Shown piece by piece: positions 11,941-24,830 of a stretch of DNA of 64,000 bases (its first letter is position 1; every line of letters begins with the position of its first letter). Below the pieces are notes generated by a model. That model did no database searches, had not been told where the DNA came from, and was given only the letters and a program-made list of their open reading frames with translations. Position numbers and translations under genes: made by a program. This DNA is from Isoetes taiwanensis (taxonomy: Eukaryota; Streptophyta; Lycopodiopsida; Isoetales; Isoetaceae), in contig JAJEKV010000004.1 of assembly GCA_021234155.1 (NCBI GenBank), positions 18,845,310 to 18,909,309 on the forward strand, in the 5' to 3' direction.

Positions 11941-13526
11941 TAGGTTAGGCGGGAGGAAAGGCAATTGCGCAATTTGAATTTTTTGGATTTTTTGAAGAAT
12001 TTTCTCCATTAATGCAAGACAAAGGTAAAGGTAAAAAAGATAAGCAGGGGAGGGTGAAGAGAAAAGATCCAAATGGAGGAGGTGGCAATTAGAAGGAAAA
12101 AAGATTAAAACGAAACTAAGGCTAACTTACCAATCCATAGTCAAAGAGATCTGATCCACAAATGCGAATTATCATTCTGAGAAAATTTTAACCAAAATCT
12201 TCTGATCCGACCAGTTGCAATAAACTTGAAATTGAGCAGTATGAGAGATGTTTCTTTTCCCTGTGAATTCCAAAGTCCAAGCCTCAATGATTTCGTTTGC
12301 AAATTCTTCAGTATCAGGAACAAATGAGTATTCAGATTGAAACAGGTGGTCCGGGAAGAACGGCTTGCAGACGAGTTGATCCCAGAGTTCGGAGAAAGAC
12401 CCTTGTAAAAAACCACACGAAATTCTTTGATCCTGCTTCAAAATTGTGAAGAATTTTATGTCCATAGGTAGATCAGATTGAGGGGAATGCAATAGAGACC
12501 GGCCCTCTACAAGGCCGGGATGGTAACTAGCAAAAGAAGGGATCAATCAATCAGAGAGAGAAGAAACGAGGCAAAAGTTGTGCCAAGAAATTTCAAATTC
12601 GAAAGAGACAAAAAAAGCAAGAAAATAGGCGCTCCACATGACCCCCCTTCACCAAATTATAACCCTATATCTGATATGAATTTATTGGCTCCATTAATGT
12701 GATTCTCGAAAACCTAGCACTTTCAACTCAAAAATCCATAGGGTCATATAACCACAACTGCTTATACCACCTGTCAAATGATCCTACACCCAGACTCCAT
12801 CTTCGAGTGTCAAAAATACAATCAACTCATTAGCCTTGGAATTAATAACCTTATATTTCATAATTTCTTAGTTAATTATATTCAACCATTAACAGCATGC
12901 ATGTTCTTATTACTTGTGATTCTACTGCATAAGCTTAAATGCAATCCAATTCCATCATAGGTACTTAAATTTATATTTAACATGCAAATAAAATGACTAA
13001 AATCAACAAATTATCAAGTAAAAACAAAGACAAGAGAAAAGACATAAAACTAAAACGTAGACATGCCGTTGGAGTTCTGCGCGCTGCCTTATTCCTGTCC
13101 AATCTATACTCTCATGATAAATTCTAATCCAAGCTTATATCCCAGATCATAAACCAATGATTAATTATGTAAAGCTTCAAGCAACCGTCAGCTTCATACA
13201 TCTACTAAGATCCACATCTCTAGCAAGCATAAAAACCCCAGAATTCTTCATGTATGAACCGCTCCCTTTTGCAATTGCTTGCGCCTCAGAGGATCGGCTT
13301 CTAGCTCCAAGAACCATTTGTAGAAGACTATATATAGTGCAGTCAATTTTGACTCAGCTTCACTCTTCCTGTCATATCTCCCTCATACGGACGAATTTCG
13401 ACCTGATCTGACCCAATCTGGAATGCCAATTCAAAAATATTTCTAATAAAAGAAAAATCAAGTAAAAAGGATCTTTGGTCGCTGAGATATAATCCTCCAA
13501 TTTTTTTTATTTATTTTTTTTTTAAT
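11941..13526. other. AT-rich spacer, no gene recognised
   Basis: One 124-codon minus-strand frame (12172-12546) has no recognisable motif, unusual composition or neighbouring exon support. I do not call it a gene. The rest, including a poly(T) stretch at 13501-13525, holds nothing recognisable. Confidence 0.4.
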
Positions 13527-14689
13527 ATATGAATATTGAATAGTAAACTGCAATCATTAAGAGTGTTGAATAATGGGCTGAATCTTGACCATTGGCTTTG
13601 AGAGATATATTGCAACTTATTAATGTTGGAACTTAAGGTTTTTTATTTCCTAGGGTAAATAAGGCCTGTCTTACGATTTTCGAAAGCAGATTACAACTTA
13701 TTAAAGCTGGAACTTGAAGCTTTTTTCGTTTTCCTAAGGTAAATAAGACCTATCTCAAGATTTTTTGACTTTATACTATTGTGAGAAATAAACTATAATT
13801 AGGTTTAGGGTTTCACAAAGCATAACCACTTCTGATTCACGATGGACAGAGATATTTGCCTTACCATAACAGATTGAACCTATTCGATGGATCTAGACAG
13901 CTATTTACAGATGGGGCTTTGGCTGCATTTCGATTTTTTACTGCTTTATAAAGATAAAAGGTTTGCATGATCTTGTTGCTCATATCTCTCACGGTATCAA
14001 GGCGCCTCATGACTCCGTGCTTTAAGCGGTGCATATGTTTGAGCCAAGTCGTGTCAAAGACAAAATCGCAATGAGATAGAAGATCCACCAGAGCTAGTGT
14101 TATGCGGCGCTATTGGGCGGCTCTCCGTTTATGGTCATACTGGGCAAGATTTTTTTGATAAACAAAGCACTCCTGGGGAGCCAGTCTCGTTGTCCAATTC
14201 ATAATTTATCAAATCGTCATCAACTGATGAAGCTCAAATCGATCTAATTGCTGGCATCATGACGAACCAGGTTCTAGTTTTGTTTAGATTTATTTCTCGC
14301 ATAATCTCATGATAACTGTCTCGAATATGTTGAACTAATTCGTGTTCCATAATATTTACTTTCTCTTCTGCCTTGGATTTGATCAACTTCCAGAGGTTCA
14401 AACCTCTTTAATCAACTTATGCTCTATCTGTTTGCTACTCTAGATGATATCCCCAACATTTTAGTCAGCTTTATAGCCCATTCTGAATAATTTCCGTAAT
14501 TTTCTCATGCTTATACATGCCATAGATTATTGCAAACTAGTTTGTTTAGATCATAAGTTCTTTAAGCTCTACTCTAAATCTCCTAGAGTGAATTAACGGG
14601 CCCTTTCCCTTTACTCAAAATAATAACGATATTCCCTTTCCTAAACTACTCTGCTATGGCCAGAAGCTTGCCTATGTGTTTATGAATTT
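13527..14689 (+). repeat. Repeat B, first direct copy
   Basis: This 1.16 kb block is nearly identical to 17779-18942. Most of the alignment is exact. Clusters of differences occur around 13990-14055 and 18238-18310 at CG/CNG motifs. The second copy leads straight into ORF1 of LINE L, so B may be that element's 5' region duplicated by recombination. There is no TG...CA, so it does not look like an LTR. Confidence 0.85.
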
Positions 14690-14793
14690 AACTAAACTGT
14701 ATAGGATCCCATATAAGCTGAAAAATGGAACTTAACTAAACAATTATTTGAGTCTTCAGATGCATGCATCTAATGGTTAATGTACTGCTTAAT

Positions 14794-15828
14794 CGCATCG
14801 ATCCGAGACATCGGATCGCCATTCTAGAATGGGACGAGCATGCATGTCATGCATGCATGCGGGCGGTGCATGCCCGTTCTGGTTGGGAATTCGACTATTT
14901 CAGGCGCGTTTCTGCATTCACGACTCATCGGCGCTTCCTCTTCTCTCAGCAGTACCTTATTCTCTTGAATTGTTTCCAGGCAGGGGAGGGGCTTCTTCCT
15001 GCCTGGTTTAGCCAATTTGGCGTATCTTTCTTGCTATCCTTTACCGCCTTTGGCCTCGGCCTCCGTGACCTTCGTCCCGATCCTAGTTTGTAAGGAAGTT
15101 CTCCGGTAGTCGGGCGGTTTGTTGGTTTTTTGCGAGTCCCATTCTAGAATCGCATCGATCCGGTGACATCGGATCGCCATTCTAGAATGGGACGAGCATG
15201 CATGTCATGCATGCATGCGGGCGTGCATGCCCGCTCGGTTGGGAATTCGACTATTTTTGGTAGCGTTTGATTCACGACTCATCGGCGCTTCCTCTTCTCT
15301 CGCCAGTACCTTATTCTCTTTGAACCCACCCTCCCCCTTCTTTGTTTATTATATTTGGTACAAGTTACTTTTATCATATTTTTCCACCCGGTTGGGTGAT
15401 GCTTTTTTCACCCATTTGGGTGATGCTATTCTCTTTTTTATGTTTTCTCTTTTTGTTGTGTTGGTGATGTGCGTACAGTTGGCGAGCGGGCATCCGTTTC
15501 GACTTCTCCATGCGGGGTTTTGGGAGCGATTCTATGCCTTACGTTTGTCTAAAGCCCCTTGCAAGGCTTATCACTAGGGTTTTTCCTCGAAAACCCGAAA
15601 GGGCGGGGTTTTTTAATCCCGGTGATAAGCTTTCGGCAGGTACATCAGCCACTCATCTATTAGCATTGTATTTTTTTGGGGTCCAAATGATATAATTGGA
15701 TTTTCCCTTTATTTTTCGTGGGTAGTTCGCATGTGTGCGGCTACCCACTGTCCACCATTGTAGAAAATCTGCTGAGATGAATGAGGGCGGGCGGTTTGTT
15801 GGTTTCTTGCGAGTCCCATTCTAGAATA
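14794..15828 (+). repeat. Two imperfect tandem units bounded by CATTCTAGAATG
   Basis: Unit 1 (14794-15145) and unit 2 (15146-15828) start alike (CGCATCGATCCG, ATCGGATCGC, CCATTCTAGAATGG, then GCATGCATG runs). They end alike, with GTTTGTTGGTTT followed by GCGAGTCCCATTCTAGAAT. Unit 2 carries about 330 bp extra. CCATTCTAGAATGG is a perfect palindrome. There is no coding content. Confidence 0.75.
15567..15630 (+). repeat. Inverted-repeat segment resembling the LINE-N 3' UTR
   Basis: TAGGGTTTTTCCTC, a G-rich stretch and TTTTTTAATCCCGG parallel the 3' UTR of both LINE-N copies (TAGGGTTTTTCCTC ... TTTTTTCATCCCGG near 4835-4870 and 28147-28187). Here it is framed by GCTTATCAC and GTGATAAGC, which form a stem. 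It is probably a remnant of a related element. Confidence 0.45.
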
Positions 15829-16017
15829 TACTCCATTAGATGACATCTATTGTTCCTGGTATATTTCGTTGGAAAACTGTGACTTAAAAGATGTTGGATT
15901 TACAGTCCTTTACTTAGGCAGATCTGGCCATGCACTATGCTGATCTTCTTCTTACTTATCTTCAAATAGCCTGATGTGATTCAATTGTCCATATGGTATA
16001 TTATATCTATCTGTGTT

Positions 16018-17340
16018 AAATTCAGCTGATCTTCGTATTGGGAAACCTGTTCTTTTGTTATAATTTGTCAGATTCTTTGTTGTTTGGTTCTTTGTCTATA
16101 TTATCTGAAATCATTGCAGTCAATGGCTTATGTAAAGACTCTTGTCTCTGCCGGTTCTGCTCAGATTTTTCTTTTATTCGGGTTTTCCAAGTGCCAGTCA
16201 TCCAGCATGATATAAAATGTCACTGCTCTGCATTCCTGATCACACCTGAAACTCTGATCAGAACTTTTGAAAGGAAGTTGAGGAAGCTGGTCAAAGTTGG
16301 TTCCTTTGACAGAGGCCACCGCCACATGCTGATTCTAATTTACATGTTGTTATGTTGTTGCCATGATATTTAACTTCGCATTTACATGGTTCCTAGATTC
16401 TACATTTAACTCGTTAGAGTTCTCCATGGGCTTACTTCTTGCTCGCTGCCACCTTATTTTTGTACCGTTATAGCTTATTCTGTTGTAAATTTAGACTGTG
16501 GCTTATTTTCCCTTACCCTCTGATAATCATGCTTGATGTGATCTTTAATGAACAGTGTATGCTTTTGGTTTTCCTTGACTTATTTTTTGACGAGTGCTCT
16601 CGGCGATTAGACTGTTTCGTTTCTTTAGCATATTAATTTTTAACTGCAATTTTGATTAATGGTGAAGGGCGTTAAGCCGGATAGGTTCACTGCTTACCTG
16701 TTGTGACTAGAGCTTTTACCCATTAGGCTAACTGTCTCTTGGTTTCACTGCAGGTAACCGGACTTATCCCTCCATGTAGTTTTTTCCATGGTGTTCAATG
16801 AGCAAAAACCACTGCTCAAATCTGCAAGATTCAACTTCGAAAGTTTTGGTTCTTGATGACATCTATCTATCTACTTTTCTCTGTTTTAAATTGTTATATG
16901 TTGTTACACCACCGTCGATGGTTGTTATAAGTTAATTTTATGCGAACCAGTTGCTTCGTATAAGCTACTTAAGAATCATTCTAGATCTGCAATATTCCTT
17001 TACTATTGCGATATTTTATGTTGTTGTTTTAAAGCTCCAAATATTATCTGAGATATCTTTCAATCTCTTATATTTGAATATCATATTTCTTTTGTCTACA
17101 TTGTAAAGTATTACGTTCTTGAGCTATTATTTTCTGAACGATGTTTTTACTACCTTGGTGTTTACTATGTAATCTTTTCTTCTTGATCTATTCTTAATTT
17201 TGATTTGCTCCTTATCAGGGCCTAGAATTAGATTACACCTATCTAGTTCTAGGATTGCAATTGAAGGTCCTTATTTTTCCAAATGGAACTATAAGGCCTA
17301 AAGTCTGTTGTTTCTTATGGTCTTAACATGCTTAAAAGGT
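16018..17340 (+). repeat. Repeat A, plus-strand copy
   Basis: This is the inverted partner of 10672-11940, and it lies between the two direct copies of repeat B. It carries about 70 bp (around 16418-16490) that is missing from A'. No coding function is recognised. Confidence 0.85.
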
Positions 17341-17778
17341 TTTTTAATGTTACTCCAATTCTTAAGTTTAACTTGGGACCCTGATTTGGAGTAAAGGTGT
17401 ACTATTGTTGGTATTAACGCTCGTATGTTTATTACAGAAAATTGGATCAGATTACAATGAATGCAAAAATATCATTATTGGACTGTTGTACATTCCACCA
17501 GTCATGGGTTTTTATGGAAAGAGTTTTTCCATGACTGGGTTGTAGTACAAAAAAACTTTTACACTATCTTATTATATCTTCTATTTCTCATAAGATGCAA
17601 GATATGGCGAGGATTCTTGAAAATTTACTGTAAGTGTCATCTTTTTCGCATATTTCTAGAGTAGTAATATATGGGTTGGGTAGGGTCCCTGTGTTGCAAC
17701 GGGGCCCTACTCTCCCTATTGCAGCTTTCTATTGACTAATGGGACCTCCCTACCTGTGGTAGGAGGAAGGATTTTTTT

Positions 17779-18942
17779 ATATGAATATTGAATAGTAAAC
17801 TGCAATCATTAAGAGTGTTGAATAATGGGCTGAATCTTGACCATTGGCTTTGAGAGATATATTGCAACTTATTAATGTTGGAACTTAAGGTTTTTTATTT
17901 CCTAGGGTAAATAAGGCCTGTCTTACGATTTTCGAAAGCAGATTACAACTTATTAAAGCTGGAACTTGAAGCTTTTTTCGTTTTCCTAAGGTAAATAAGA
18001 CCTATCTCAAGATTTTTTGACTTTATACTATTGTGAGAAATAAACTATGATTAGGTTTAGGGTTTCACAAAGCATAACCACTTCTGATTCACGATGGACA
18101 GAGATATTTGCCTTACCATAACAGATTGAACCTATTCGATGGATCTAGACAGCTATTTACAGATGGGGCTTTGGCTGCATTTCGATTTTTTACTGCTTTA
18201 TAAAGATAAAAGGTTTGCATGATCTTGTTGCTCATATCTCTCTGGTATCAAGGCGCCGCCTCATGACTCCAGGCTTTTGCGGCTGCATATGTTTGAGCCA
18301 AGCTGTGTCAAAGACAAAATCGCAATGAGATAGAAGATCCACCAGAGCTAGTGTTATGCGGCGCTATTGGGCGGCTCTCCGTTTATGGTCATACTGGGCA
18401 AGATTTTTTTGATAAACAAAGCACTCCTGGGGAGCCAGTCTCATTGTCCAATTTATAATTTATCAAATCGTCATCAACTGATGAAGCTCAAATCGATCTA
18501 ATTACTGGCATCATGACGAACCAGGTTCTAGTTTTGTTTAGATTTATTTCTCACATAATCTCATGATAACTGTCTCGAATATGTTGAACTAATTCGTGTT
18601 CCATCATATTTACTTTCTCTTCTGCCTTGGATTTGATCAACTTCCAGAGGTTCAGACCTCTTTAATCAACTTATGCTCTATCTGTTTGCTACTCTAGATA
18701 ATATCCCCAACATTTTAGTCAGCTTTATAGCCCATTCTGAATAATTTCCGTAATTTTCTCATGCTTATACATGCCATAGATTATTGCAAACTAGTTTGTT
18801 TAGATCATAAGTTCTTTAAGCTCTACTCTAAATCTCCTAGAGTGAATTAACGGGCCCTTTCCCTTTACTCAAAATAATAACGATATTCCCTTTCCTAAAC
18901 TACTCTGCTATGGCCAGAAGCTTGCCTATGTGTTTATGAATT
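17779..18942 (+). repeat. Repeat B, second direct copy
   Basis: This direct copy of 13527-14689 sits immediately 5' of LINE-L ORF1. It may include the LINE 5' UTR. It ends with TGTGTTTATGAATT, as does the first copy, after which the two flanks diverge completely. Confidence 0.8.
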
Positions 18943-20654
18943 GTGGATGTGAAAGAACTTCCAATTTCTTGCTTAAACTTGGCAGATCTACTTGTGAAAC
19001 TCACCAAATTTCCTTTCTCAAATGGTTTCCCAATTTACCTTTGAATGAGTTCAAAAAATATCATGTTGCCTCAGTCACAATGAGTGTTCTTAACCCCATA
19101 TACTGGAATGATGACTGCTTCTCCAAAATTTTTAGCTCCATTGGATCATATCTGTCAACAGAGTATTCACCTTACAGACCTCCTAAATGCTTTGCTCAAA
19201 TTGATATTTCCAAGCCAGTCCCCACCTCTGTGCCTATCATTGACTTTTTTGGAAATCAAATTAACTTGAGACTTAAATCGGTTGGCTTACCAAATCTATG
19301 TCAAAGATGTAATCAGAGACACAATCTCCAGACACAATCTCCTGGATCCTTGTGATGCTGCACAAGACAACTCAGAGAATGTAGAAGTTATCAGTCAAGA
19401 GGTGCCTCATGCTAAAGAGAATCAGGATCAAAATCAAATTACTCAAGACAAAGGGCATACTATGACCTGGAAACGAGTTAATGGTAGTCATAAAAGGATT
19501 TCCAGGCAAAGAGATTTAAAGGCACAGCAATTGTCCATCAGGGAACCTGTTGTTCCTCGTGTACCAAAATTCATTTATGCTCTTGACAACCAATCTAGGC
19601 TCAAGCTACTCAACAAAGGTATTACTATAAATGGTAATTCTTCTGCTGCAACTCACAACACCAACAGTTCTGCCTCCACCAAGAATTATTCTGTTAAGAA
19701 TAATAACTCTGAAACTCACAATGTGAGAATTCTCAAGGGTAAAATGCCAATTTCCTCAAGTTTAGACCTTCATGCCACTCTGGAAAACATTCTTATCAAT
19801 GCTAATCCAAACAAGGTTCTAAGCAATTCCATGGTTACTGGAAAAATTGGTACTCAACAATGACAAAGAATTCAAAGATGCTGGTGATATCTCTGATGCA
19901 TCTATCAGCACAGATAATGGAGTTCCATTAATTATGGAAAAAAGTACTGATCATAGAGCAGATAAGCAGTGCAACTTTCCTAAAAGTCCTGTTCTTCAAC
20001 AAATATTGGGAAAAAATGCTACAGGTGTGATTGATCATTCTGATTATGAAGATCATGATATTCCTTGCCATAATAATTTCAGTGTCCTTGCTGACCTAAA
20101 AGATGATTGCACTGAAGGGAATATGGAGTCACATGTGGATACAATGGTTATTGCCAATCATTCTGCTCCCTCTTGCACTCGACCTTATCCCATCTCTCCT
20201 GTTAAGCCATCTTTTGCTCAGCCCTCTCAAACCAACCTCATTGACCTTTCACCTCCCTCTCTAATTGATATCCATTCCCCTTCTCATAATAATCATCATG
20301 AGATTATTTCCCCTTATACAGAATTCCTGATAAAAGAATTGCCAGATGACATTGTTCACACAAAAGGAAACTCAGAAATGCATAATCAACAACAGGTTGA
20401 GAAGAATGATGTTACAAATAATTCAGGGGCTCTAGGTGTCAGAAATATAGAACAGGAGATTCAGAACTCAGAAAGGTTCAGTTCAGTTGTTTTAAAGGAA
20501 ATTGATGCTCCAGATTATAATGCTCAGCAACTCAACTCACAACTTCAAGATAAATCCAGGCAAGATCTTTCCATTATGGTCATTGATGTTAATAATTTAA
20601 ATAATATGGTTAATTCAAATGACTGTATTCCTGTTTCTAATGATATTGATAAGA
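18930..20654 (+). pseudogene. LINE-L ORF1 (nucleic-acid-binding protein) remnant
   Basis: Plant L1 ORF1 features appear across two or three frames. A segment with YWNDDCFSKIFSSIGSYL and PPKCFAQIDISKPVPTSVPI matches the ORF1 N-terminal domain region. A short Cys/His knuckle follows (GLPNLCQRCNQRHN near 19284-19325). The rest is long, Asn/Ser-rich and low in complexity. ORF1 proteins coat the element RNA. Frameshifts fall near 19330 and 19860. No start codon is certain, because the frame may begin within repeat B. Confidence 0.7.
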
Positions 20655-23536
20655 AACACTTCCTCTACTGCAAGATACACTTCCTCTACTGCAAGATACA
20701 CTTGGTCTAATAAGCAAAAGGGCAATGCTCGAGTCTTCTGCACTCTAGACAGATTCTACATCAACAATATGGCCAATACTTTCTGGGACAATTGCATGGT
20801 TTTTAGTGATGAATCAACTTCCATTTCTGATCATCAACATCAATTCCTTACTACTAAACATGTCATCAATTTGAGGAGATCAGGCAATATTCCTTTTAAA
20901 TTAAATTGTTCCCTGCTTGACTCAAACAGATTCAATGCTGATTTTATTGCCTACTATAATTCTCTTCCAAGGGTTACTGATGCTAATTCTATGAAATCCT
21001 TCTATTCCAACATTAAGCTTTCTAAATCTTGGATCAAAAATTGGTCCAAGAATTTTCGTGCCACTAAAAATGCTGAGAGAAATAACCTGCTACAGAGGAT
21101 GAAAGAGGTCAGAATGAATCTTCAAATTGACCCTTTAAACTCTGATCTTCATACTATTGAGGAAAGCTTGGAATGACAATTAAATCTATGGAGGAACATG
21201 AGGCTAAAGGGGCAGCCATCAAATGCAAATTAAAGTATCATGCTCAGATGGATAGCTCCAATTCTAAATTCTTTTACAGGGTTGCTAAAAATAGAATTTT
21301 GAGAAATCAGCTATCTGCAATTGTTACTGAGAATGGGTCTTCTATTTCTGATCATTGCCAGATCTCCAATTATTTTCATGATAAGTACAGAGACATTTTC
21401 ACCAAACCTTTGGATAACTCTGCTCAAACCTTGCTGGGAAATAAATTCAGGGATTTTTTGAATAACATGCCAAACTTAAATTCTATTTCAACCCCTCCTG
21501 AAATTGAAAATATTCCAACTGAGAATGAAGTCCTTTCCATAATTCAAGATCTTGGAAGAAATAAAAGCCCTGGCCCAGATGGTCTCCCTGTAGAATTTTA
21601 TATCAAATTCTGGGAGGTAATCAAATTGGATTTAATGCACATGATCCATGGTTTCTGGAATCTAAATCACTTACACCCTTCTATTTGCTCTGGCTTTATC
21701 ACCATGATTCCTAAAACTGATAATCCAGAAAAGTTCAATGACTGGAGACCTATCTCATTAACAAATTCTTCCTATAAAATTTGTGCCAAAATAATTGCAA
21801 ACAGGATCAAAGGTCATCTTCAAAAGGTTATTAGCTATTGCCAATCTGCATTCTTACCAAACAGATTTATTCTTGACAACTACATTGCTGCCATGGAGGG
21901 CCTTCATTGGAATTCTCTAACTAAACAAAATTGCATCCTTTTGAAGCTAGATTTCTCCAAAGCCTTTGACACAGTGAGGTGGGATTTTTTGGAGTTTGCT
22001 TTGACTAAGCTTGGTTTCTCTGATAAAATTAGAAAGTTGATCCTTGGCCTCAATCAAAGATCCCAGTCTGCCATCTTAATCAATGGATCTCCTACCAAAT
22101 TCTTCCATCTTAGCCGAGGAGTTAGGCAAGGTTGCCCCCTTGCCCCTTATTTATTTTTGGCTGTGGCTCAAATGCTTACATCTGCCATTCATTTCCATCA
22201 AACTGTCAATGATCTGCATGGCCTAAATCTGCCAGATAATTCTTCTCTTACCATCTCATAATATGCAGATGATACTTTCACTTTTCTCAAAAATGATCCT
22301 CAGAATATTGAGTTCTTTTTTAAGATCATAGAGTCTTTTAGTGCTGCCTCGGGTGTCCACTTGAATAAAGATAAATGTGTTATCATTGGTGATATCTCAG
22401 TTGACAATATCTTGGGCATTAAATGTGTGCATTCCAATGACTCTACCAAGCTGCTAGGTATGCCTTTGTCCACTAATCCCTCTATTAAAGGCCTCTGGTC
22501 CCCAATTATGTCTAGGATAAAAAAGAAATTATCAAACTATGGCAATTATTTATCTTTAGCTGGCAGAACCATTATTGCTAACTCTGTCATAGCCAGCTCT
22601 CATATTTATTTCTCTTCAGCCCTTCTTGCTCCTAAATCCATTTATCAACAGCTTGAAAGAATCATTAGAAATTTTATTTGGGGTAAGCACCATATGGTCA
22701 ATTGGAAATCTATTGCCAGAAGTAAATATCAAGGGGGTCTAGGATGTAAGAATCTTCTATATCAAGGCTACGCTCTAGCTGACAAATATGTTTGGAGATC
22801 CCTCTTTCATGGTAATAATCCTGCTTCTATCTTTATCAAATATTGGCTTTCTTGTAGTCATATTAAAGGTCATCCTTCTTTACTGCACCAACTACCTCAT
22901 TCTGCCTTTTTCAATCTGAAACCTGGGGCAAACACATCTCCTCTTATGAGAAATCTTATCCTTGCATGGAATTTGTCTCACAAAGCTTTCAAACACGTGG
23001 AGCTTCATAATTGTAACCTAAGCTCATCTATTTTCTGGAACCCTCTTCTATCCAATGACAATTCTACTCCTTTAGCTGTTATTCATCCCAGGATATATAA
23101 AAAATGGAGCACTCATAACATCCTGACCTTAGGTGATCTGAGGCAGGATAATAGGTGGATTACTTGGACTGCCTTCAGACATAAAATAAGAGGAACTTCA
23201 ACAGACTGGACTCTGTTTAAGCATATTATCCAATCATTCAACAGTCATAATATTGAAGCAAATATAAACTCTAATATTGATTGGACTCTAAATAATAAAG
23301 GCATCTACAAAGTCTATTTGATTTATAAATTCTTGAACAAGCCTACTACAGCCTCAAAAGCTAAAAATTTCTGGAATATCTCTGAGGAATCTGAGTCTAA
23401 ACTCTTTAAAAGTGTATGGAATTCTTGCCTCACCCCAAAGATAAAATACTTTATTTGGCTTTTAGCTAATGGTAGTGTTCCAAATCTTATCTCATTTGCC
23501 AAACATCAAGCCAGGAATGATGCTCCAATTGATACT

Positions 23537-23542
23537 CATTGT
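23537..23542 (+). repeat. Target-site duplication, left copy (CATTGT)
   Basis: CATTGT precedes the family-N insertion and recurs at 28336-28341 directly after its TTCC tail. Removing the insert and one copy restores an open LINE-L frame through the zinc-finger segment. Confidence 0.8.
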
Positions 23543-24830
23543 CCTATGGCCACCTCTGACAGCATGCATGCGTTGAAGAAAAGAGCCCGCAATTTGGATA
23601 CCTCATCCCCATCAGAGCAGGTATCACAGTCGAGGCAATCGTGGTTGTACAGAACAGGCCGGTTCCCTCCGGCTAAGCCGGCAAGCTTGAGGCATCACGG
23701 ACCATCTCGCCAGGGCTGCGCAAGAAGCGGCTTCTCCAACGTAAGGAGCTTTTCCCTTGTGGAAGTTCGGCTTGAGATTATGATTGCAGGGGAGCCCAAA
23801 AGGCCGATGACCGCATAAAAGGGGAGATACAAGCAACAACGCAAATTGGTCACGCGAGATGGGGCAATCGCTTGGATAAGGTCCACCAAAGAAGGATGGA
23901 AGACATGGCGAAGCGCCGGCCGACATGAAGGGGTTGCTCCAGCAGATTGTACAAGTCACAAGCATGGCTGGTCGGATAGATGCTAAGGAAAAGGATGTGG
24001 AAGCGGTGCGGGGCAGGCTCCAATTCCTTGATGAAGCAAAGGCGCATGTGCAGAGATGTCGAAGATGCTCACATATAGAGAACCATATGGCCCACTTTAC
24101 AGCAAGAGATGCAGGACCTCAATGGAGGTGCAACGAGTCCGAGTACACCACGCCGTTCGCACCAGCACCCCATACCGAGGCTGAGGTGGCTCGTGGGAAT
24201 CAAAGCGGTACTTCGTGAGGAGCAAGACATCCGTGCACGCCACCAACCTTATTGTGCGGGATTGCCGAGGAGCAAGGCGAGGATTTGCCAAGTAAGCTTA
24301 CCACCCGGTACTTGCAAAGCTCCAATTACGATTTGGTTATCAAGAGTCCGGGCCAGATCGGAGGACCGAGCATGAGACCTCGGCTAGTTAAGTTTGCACT
24401 CTTGGATTGGGAGGCAAAATCTTTGTTGTTGCAACGCACTGGCCGCTTGAAAGGTACGCCCATATACCGGATCCGGATCTCACGCCACTTGAACAACGGA
24501 AAGAAGCCAAGAGTTGGTCAAGATAAGAGAGATTCGACAAAATTGAGGGGCTGCTGGTTTGGTTAATGGCAAGATGAAGGTATATGTGCCTCCTCGCCGA
24601 CAACTATGAGGCGCATTCCCACGAACAACAAGGCCGCCGCACGGGCAGAGCGTCCAGGGGGCATAAGGCCAGGCGGAGCCGTGGAGAGGGCGGATTGAGG
24701 CCTTCCACCACCGCAGCACATCCATCGTGGTCCCGAGTGAGCAGTGCTGCCTCGAAGTTATTCCAACCACAAAGAAGATCCTCGTGCACTCGATGGGTCC
24801 ACAAACCGCAATCGAGATAGGGAAAGTGTC
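23543..24830 (+). pseudogene. LINE-N 5' region, possible ORF1 remnant
   Basis: Fragments in changing frames encode a charged, probably helical protein (for example RGRLQFLDEAKAHVQRC near 24007-24060). No zinc knuckle or other named domain is evident. The position upstream of the endonuclease suggests an ORF1-type product, but that is inference from order only. Confidence 0.35.

Noticed and set aside
12172-12546. 124-codon minus-strand open frame
   Set aside because: No motif, no splice context and no conserved copy in the window to support it.
13527-18942. Repeats B and B' as LTRs of one element
   Set aside because: They lack TG...CA ends, a primer-binding site or polypurine tract, and no LTR-retrotransposon protein lies between them.
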